Origin: Cercophora sp. LCS_1
Taxonomy: Eukaryota > Ascomycota > Sordariomycetes > Sordariales > Lasiosphaeriaceae
Assembly (NCBI GenBank): GCA_036250225.1
Contig: JAPZLL010000013.1
Coordinates: 124,001 to 188,000, forward strand
Reading direction: 5' to 3'
Length of the DNA stretch: 64,000 nucleotides
The first letter of the stretch is position 1. Each line of letters opens with the position of its first letter. The notes under the pieces are model-generated. The model was not told where the DNA came from. It was given only the letters and a program-made list of their open reading frames with translations, and made no database searches. The translations under genes were made by a program, and so were the position numbers. Below, in pieces: positions 61,122 to 64,000 of the stretch.

Positions 61122-63338
61122 TCAGATGATGGTGATTGTGTACACCCCCTTTTCCTCGCCGTCTTCCTCGAAATGACTTTTTTCGAGAGTGGACAACCCT
61201 ATCTTATCTGCAAAATAGCCATAGCGAGCTTCTTGAGGCATGTTATCGACGTCACCCAAGCCGTGGTCACTGTCTTCCATCATCCAGTAACCGACCCGAA
61301 CATACTCGCCCCGCTGTTGGCCTGTGGGAACGAGAATGAGGCCTTGCAGCGTCACAAACGGATCTCCATCACCGTCCATGGCAATGCCGAGGAGGAGCAA
61401 CCCGGCAGAGGCATTTGTGTCGTGAGCGACTAGCGGCGCCCCATCGTCAAACTCCCAATCCCGAAGCCGCAGCCTCGAACCGGTACCCTCAACTACAGCC
61501 CCGTTCCCCTCGGCAAATCTCAACGTCACCCGGGAGATGGGGCCTCGAATCCGAATGACCCCGCCGTCGACAGGGCCAAACTCGTCACCACCTATGGAAT
61601 CTGCCTTGATCTCGACGACACTGGCGAGAAGTTGGATGTGCCCCATACTTGCGTAACACTCGACTTCCCCTTTCCGTCTTCCCCAGGACCAGGTTGGCGC
61701 TCTCTCATCGGCGATTCCACGAGTACCACCAGAGATATACCACAGTAGAGACACTTCGGCACAATGACCCCAGATCCCAGCATAATATCGTGGAGTATTT
61801 CCTGGCCAGAGGGATGCGATGTGCTTTGCAATCTCCGTACTCGAAATGTACTTCGCGATACCGGAGATGGCAATAAGTTTGTCACTTTGGTAGGTGAGAT
61901 CGGCCTGTGTAAAGACGGCAACCACTTCTCTCCACTTGGTGTGCCACAGAAGCTCCTGGTCTGAAGTGACAATGTTGTCGGCCCAGAAAGACCTCTCCCA
62001 CAGGTGGCCAGCTTCAGGGTCACTCTCAGAAGCCAGCAGGTCGTAGCACTCCCAGATAACCTGGTTCCGTAGAAAGTGAAGTGTCCGGGGAGCTAGGAGC
62101 CGCTCCTGTACGGTCCAAGCTCGGCTACTCAAGGGAGTGCCGTCGAGGACGTTTCGGATCGACTGGCCATGCCATATGGTGAGCTGATCGTTCTTCCAGC
62201 CGAACTCCCGGAGCGATAATGGCACCTCTACCGGCATCAAGGAGAGCGCGTCCCGTTTTTGGAAGAGCCCTCCATGGGGAGAAAAGAACTCGCGGGCGGA
62301 GATATTGATGAAGGAGCCGTGGTAAATATCAGCCATGCGGAAAGCTTCGGTTTCCCAGTCCTCCGGGGAGTCTTGAACGATGCACATCGAGTCAATCCAG
62401 ATATAACTGAGCCCCAGTCGGATAGTCAACTCCATGGCGTCTCGGAATGTCCTGGCAAGGTCTTGAAAGACGATGCCTCCCAGAAAGTCAAGGTAGTTAG
62501 ACGATAACAGTGTGAACTGCTTGCCAGTACCCCAGCTGTAACTCAAGGTGGCGTATTTTACCTCTCCAGAAATACTGCTCGTTTCCCGGAGTCGAACCCG
62601 GCTTGTTTCGCGAAGAGATGAAAGGTCAAGCAGCCGGGACGGGGGCGAGCAGCGCCTGGCCGCACGCTTCTGGGCACACTCTCGATGATGGGACGAGCAA
62701 CATGCAATCCAATTGTGAATATCTCTCATCGTCTGAGGAGAATCCGTATGCGGAGCTAGTGAAGGTTCAGCATCTGCCAGCACGCAAAAGTGATCCTCAT
62801 GAGAGGCACATTCGCGGAAGTCTCCATTAGGATCATTGAGATCGACTGTGACCATGTCGCCACCATCGCCCAGAGAGATCTGGGATACGTGCAGCGTCAT
62901 GAACAAAGAAGGCTCATCATTTCCCGCAGTTGAGTCGGTATAAGCAGTGAAATGACAGTGCATCTGCCCCCAGGCGTTTTCAGGGCTGTCGATGAGTTCG
63001 CGGATGAGCCGGTCCACATACTCGGTGCTCAGCTCATGGAGAACGAACAGACAGAAATGGCAGCCTTCTTCTGCTGAGCATAACAGAGTCTGGATGCTAT
63101 GGAATGGAACCGAAAGCCGGGTGGCTTCATCGCTCCAGCTTTTTCTCGAAAGCGAAATCTCTTGAAACAAGTCGCTACATCTGTCACAAAACGTTGCAGA
63201 TGATCGAGTTGGCTGAAGCTCCGCGAGGTTTGTGCGGTCCATGGAGAGTGGTGACGTTGATGCCCTCCAGATTGTTGGGTAGCACTTGCCCTGATTGCAC
63301 AAACCTGCGAATCCTATGCCCCTCCCGAGCTCCTTCAT
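61122..63338 (-). CDS. HET-domain protein, 738 aa
   Basis: Single exon from ATG 63338. A second in-frame ATG at 63242 (MDRTNLAELQ) may be the true start, because the first 32 residues are not family-like. The N-terminal region has the Cys pairs common before HET domains (CDRC at 51-54, CSAEEGCHFC at 87-96) and CCSSHHRECAQ at 213-222. The HET domain starts near residue 262 with YATLSYSWG, then YIWIDSMCIVQDSPEDWE, ADIYHGSFINISA and RAWTVQERLL; all three blocks are intact. The C-terminal region (PTWSWGRRKGEVECY) is the usual HET tail. Role by family: allorecognition or programmed cell-death signalling. It differs from the HET protein at 31165 in lacking a membrane-like N-terminus. Confidence 0.92.
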   Translation of the reverse strand: MKELGRGIGFAGLCNQGKCYPTIWRASTSPLSMDRTNLAELQPTRSSATFCDRCSDLFQEISLSRKSWSDEATRLSVPFHSIQTLLCSAEEGCHFCLFVLHELSTEYVDRLIRELIDSPENAWGQMHCHFTAYTDSTAGNDEPSLFMTLHVSQISLGDGGDMVTVDLNDPNGDFRECASHEDHFCVLADAEPSLAPHTDSPQTMRDIHNWIACCSSHHRECAQKRAARRCSPPSRLLDLSSLRETSRVRLRETSSISGEVKYATLSYSWGTGKQFTLLSSNYLDFLGGIVFQDLARTFRDAMELTIRLGLSYIWIDSMCIVQDSPEDWETEAFRMADIYHGSFINISAREFFSPHGGLFQKRDALSLMPVEVPLSLREFGWKNDQLTIWHGQSIRNVLDGTPLSSRAWTVQERLLAPRTLHFLRNQVIWECYDLLASESDPEAGHLWERSFWADNIVTSDQELLWHTKWREVVAVFTQADLTYQSDKLIAISGIAKYISSTEIAKHIASLWPGNTPRYYAGIWGHCAEVSLLWYISGGTRGIADERAPTWSWGRRKGEVECYASMGHIQLLASVVEIKADSIGGDEFGPVDGGVIRIRGPISRVTLRFAEGNGAVVEGTGSRLRLRDWEFDDGAPLVAHDTNASAGLLLLGIAMDGDGDPFVTLQGLILVPTGQQRGEYVRVGYWMMEDSDHGLGDVDNMPQEARYGYFADKIGLSTLEKSHFEEDGEEKGVYTITII

Positions 63339-64000
63339 TCACCTAGGTGAGCGAGCTCACGCTGACACGGACTTGGAACGCGCCTTCTTTACCTAGCTAT
63401 CGTGTCTCTGAGATATTTGTGTGCGTGCTATCTTTACCAGCCTTTTCCTCGTCGCCCGTATCGTGATGACAACTCCAGAGCTCATCTGCCCTTCATGCTC
63501 ACCCCGTTGGTCTGGCTCCCACATCTCGCAGGTCCTCGCCATGGAGGACTATGACCACATCTCTGCACCGCCGCCCACCCAAAACCGGTCTTCCGAGGCA
63601 GCCTTGTGTCAGAAAACCTCGGCATGCACACGTCCTGCCTACGGCATCCCTCCGGTCCCACCCATGAATATCTTCGATCGTCTCCCGCGCCCCGCTTACC
63701 TCCACCGAGGGTTGAACCCACCGAGCCCACCGCGGCGGCCCCGGAAGGACCCAGTCCCACCCTCGGCTTCCTCAGTGATCAGTTGCAGGCACACATTCTG
63801 CCTTCCAAGTCGGATTGACGCTCGACCGAACGGCAGAAGCACAGCCTCCTTCACCTTCCACATGGAAACATTGATGCGGGGTTAAGACAAGGCCGCGGCC
63901 AGCGCACACAGCCTCGCGGGGTAGAGTGGCTTGGATTCCACACATTTCCCAAGTGGGAAAGATCCAGACGTCGGCATTTGAGTCGAGCCGACGGATTGAA
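63339..64000. other. Window end: promoter of the HET gene, possible small frame not supported
   Basis: A frame from ATG 63466 to 63885 (139 codons, Pro/Ser/Arg-rich) is open but has no recognisable domain or signal peptide. I do not call it a gene. The rest is promoter of the minus-strand HET gene and sequence leaving the window. Confidence 0.35.

Noticed and set aside
63466..63885. 139-codon frame at the window end
   Set aside because: Low-complexity Pro/Ser/Arg sequence, no family, antisense frames of similar length; not supported as a gene.
1..64000. CRISPR arrays, bacterial operons, insertion sequences or intact transposons
   Set aside because: No spaced direct repeats, terminal inverted repeats or transposase/reverse-transcriptase motifs were seen. 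Intron structure and gene families are fungal.

Overview
The window is nuclear DNA of a filamentous ascomycete (Pezizomycotina, most likely a Sordariomycete). The evidence is short introns of about 46-75 nt with GT...CTRAY...AG signals, and typical fungal families: two HET-domain proteins, a PTH11/SAT4-type rhodopsin-fold membrane protein, WSC domains, a BIM1-like copper protein, a Ctf1/FarA-type Zn2Cys6 regulator, and an intron-bearing tRNA-Lys. Exon-intron structures below were read by hand from splice signals and reading-frame continuity. For every multi-exon model the exon lengths sum to a multiple of three. No transcript data were available.

Layout. 1-8 kb: the 3' end of a DUF1992 (DnaJC28-like) gene, a four-exon polytopic membrane protein, and convergent to it a single-exon 1,656-residue protein of unknown function. 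9-11 kb: a decayed gene that joined an HNH-like N-terminal region to an APH-type kinase and now carries two in-frame stops, then a carboxylesterase. 13-18.9 kb: a small secreted protein, an RNF126-type RING E3, a PPxY protein ending in eight tandem Cys-rich octapeptides, and a class I glutamine-amidotransferase-like protein. 19-23.5 kb: a secreted M28 aminopeptidase with a PA domain, a GFA-family zinc protein, and a short-chain dehydrogenase. 25.9-31 kb: a GPI-anchored BIM1-like protein, a short cytochrome P450, and a rhodopsin-fold membrane protein. 31-36.3 kb: a HET protein with a membrane-like N-terminus and a seven-exon P450. 36.9-46.7 kb: an F-box protein, tRNA-His, a GAR (Gas2-related) domain protein, and the Ctf1/FarA-like regulator. 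50-54.7 kb: a divergent pair made of a tail-anchored protein and a disrupted gene with a trypsin-like GDCG motif. 54.8-64 kb: tRNA-Lys, a peroxidase with four WSC domains, tRNA-Glu, a tRNA-like remnant, and a second HET protein.

There is no operon-like logic and no clear biosynthetic cluster. The two P450s, SDR, GFA protein and esterase are separated by unrelated genes, and no backbone synthase is present. Several products plausibly act at the cell surface or in secretion: peptidase, BIM1-like protein, WSC peroxidase and small secreted protein. Others belong to self/non-self or innate-immunity-like repertoires: the two HET proteins and the GDCG gene. The most unusual items are the Cys-rich octapeptide protein, the membrane-HET architecture, the two genes broken by internal stops, and the AA2-type peroxidase with four WSC domains. 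About 22% of the window is intergenic with no recognised feature.
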